DNA from: Candidatus Daviesbacteria bacterium RIFCSPLOWO2_02_FULL_41_8
Lineage (GTDB): Bacteria; Patescibacteriota; Microgenomatia; Daviesbacterales; UBA10151
DNA length: 5,396 nucleotides
NCBI GenBank assembly: GCA_001777455.1
Contig: MFDZ01000035.1
Location: 570-5,965 of the forward strand
Direction of reading: 5' to 3'
Both the position numbers and the translations under genes were made by a program. The notes under the pieces are model-generated. The model saw only the letters and a list, made by a program, of their open reading frames with translations, did not search any database and had not been told where the DNA came from. This document shows positions 5,345 through 5,396 of the stretch, piece by piece (positions within the stretch are counted from its first letter, which is position 1; every line of letters begins with the position of its first letter).

Positions 5345-5396
5345 ATGATTTATTTGGAATCCTTGGAAATACAAAAATATGGCGGTTCTTCTGTGG
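5345..5396 (+). CDS. Aspartate kinase, 3'-truncated (first 17 codons)
   Basis: From the ATG at 5345 the frame reads MIYLESLEIQKYGGSSV and runs off the window. The segment IQKYGGSSV matches the N-terminal nucleotide-binding strand and loop of aspartate kinases (consensus (V/I)xK(F/Y)GG(S/T)S(V/L)), whose Lys binds ATP phosphate. Aspartate kinase starts the pathway from aspartate to lysine, methionine and threonine, which fits its place after threonine synthase. The class (lysC, thrA or a fusion to homoserine dehydrogenase) cannot be told from 17 residues, so I give no symbol. No Shine-Dalgarno precedes the ATG. A TTG at 5354 or 5363 is also possible as start, and the latter would put the motif at the usual distance from the N-terminus. 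Confidence 0.8.
   Translation, partial: MIYLESLEIQKYGGSSV

Overview
The window reads like a small-genome member of the Candidate Phyla Radiation (Patescibacteria), possibly Microgenomates-like. This is inferred from remembered family resemblance, not a search. The supporting traits are divergent PyrG and Tmk motifs, a stand-alone four-helix-bundle (S23/IVP) gene, a short DUF5667-like membrane-anchored protein, very tight gene packing, and little Shine-Dalgarno signal in front of several genes. All genes are on the + strand. The standard bacterial code fits, since the conserved genes run full length with no internal TGA.

Left part (1-2690): a 5'-truncated CTP synthase gene (pyrG) is followed by a small AT-rich gene for an S23-family four-helix-bundle protein, and then thymidylate kinase (tmk). 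Together pyrG and tmk supply CTP and dTDP. The S23 gene looks inserted between them. It is much more AT-rich than its neighbours and is bracketed by two inverted arrays of a degenerate 8-base unit, whose best-matching parts form a perfect 12-bp inverted repeat. The right-hand array contains both candidate start codons of tmk. The 3' end of tmk runs into a 100-bp imperfect palindrome that encodes the last 20 residues and supplies the stop codon.

Middle (2702-3184): a 160-residue protein with one N-terminal membrane segment and a helical exported domain resembling DUF5667. Its function is unknown.

Right part (3200-5396): a shikimate-kinase-like P-loop kinase, threonine synthase (thrC) one base downstream, and the first 17 codons of an aspartate kinase at the window edge, recognised by its KYGGSSV motif. 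Aspartate kinase and ThrC are the first and last enzymes of the aspartate-to-threonine route. The unassigned small-molecule kinase beside them is therefore a candidate homoserine kinase of an unusual fold, or another partner of ThrC. The pair resembles the domain order of animal THNSL1, which joins a shikimate-kinase-like domain to a threonine-synthase-like domain. Promoter-like sequences lie directly in front of the kinase and of the aspartate kinase, both placed so that transcripts would be nearly leaderless.

There is no rRNA, tRNA, CRISPR array or convincing intrinsic terminator, and no gene-free stretch longer than about 90 bases.
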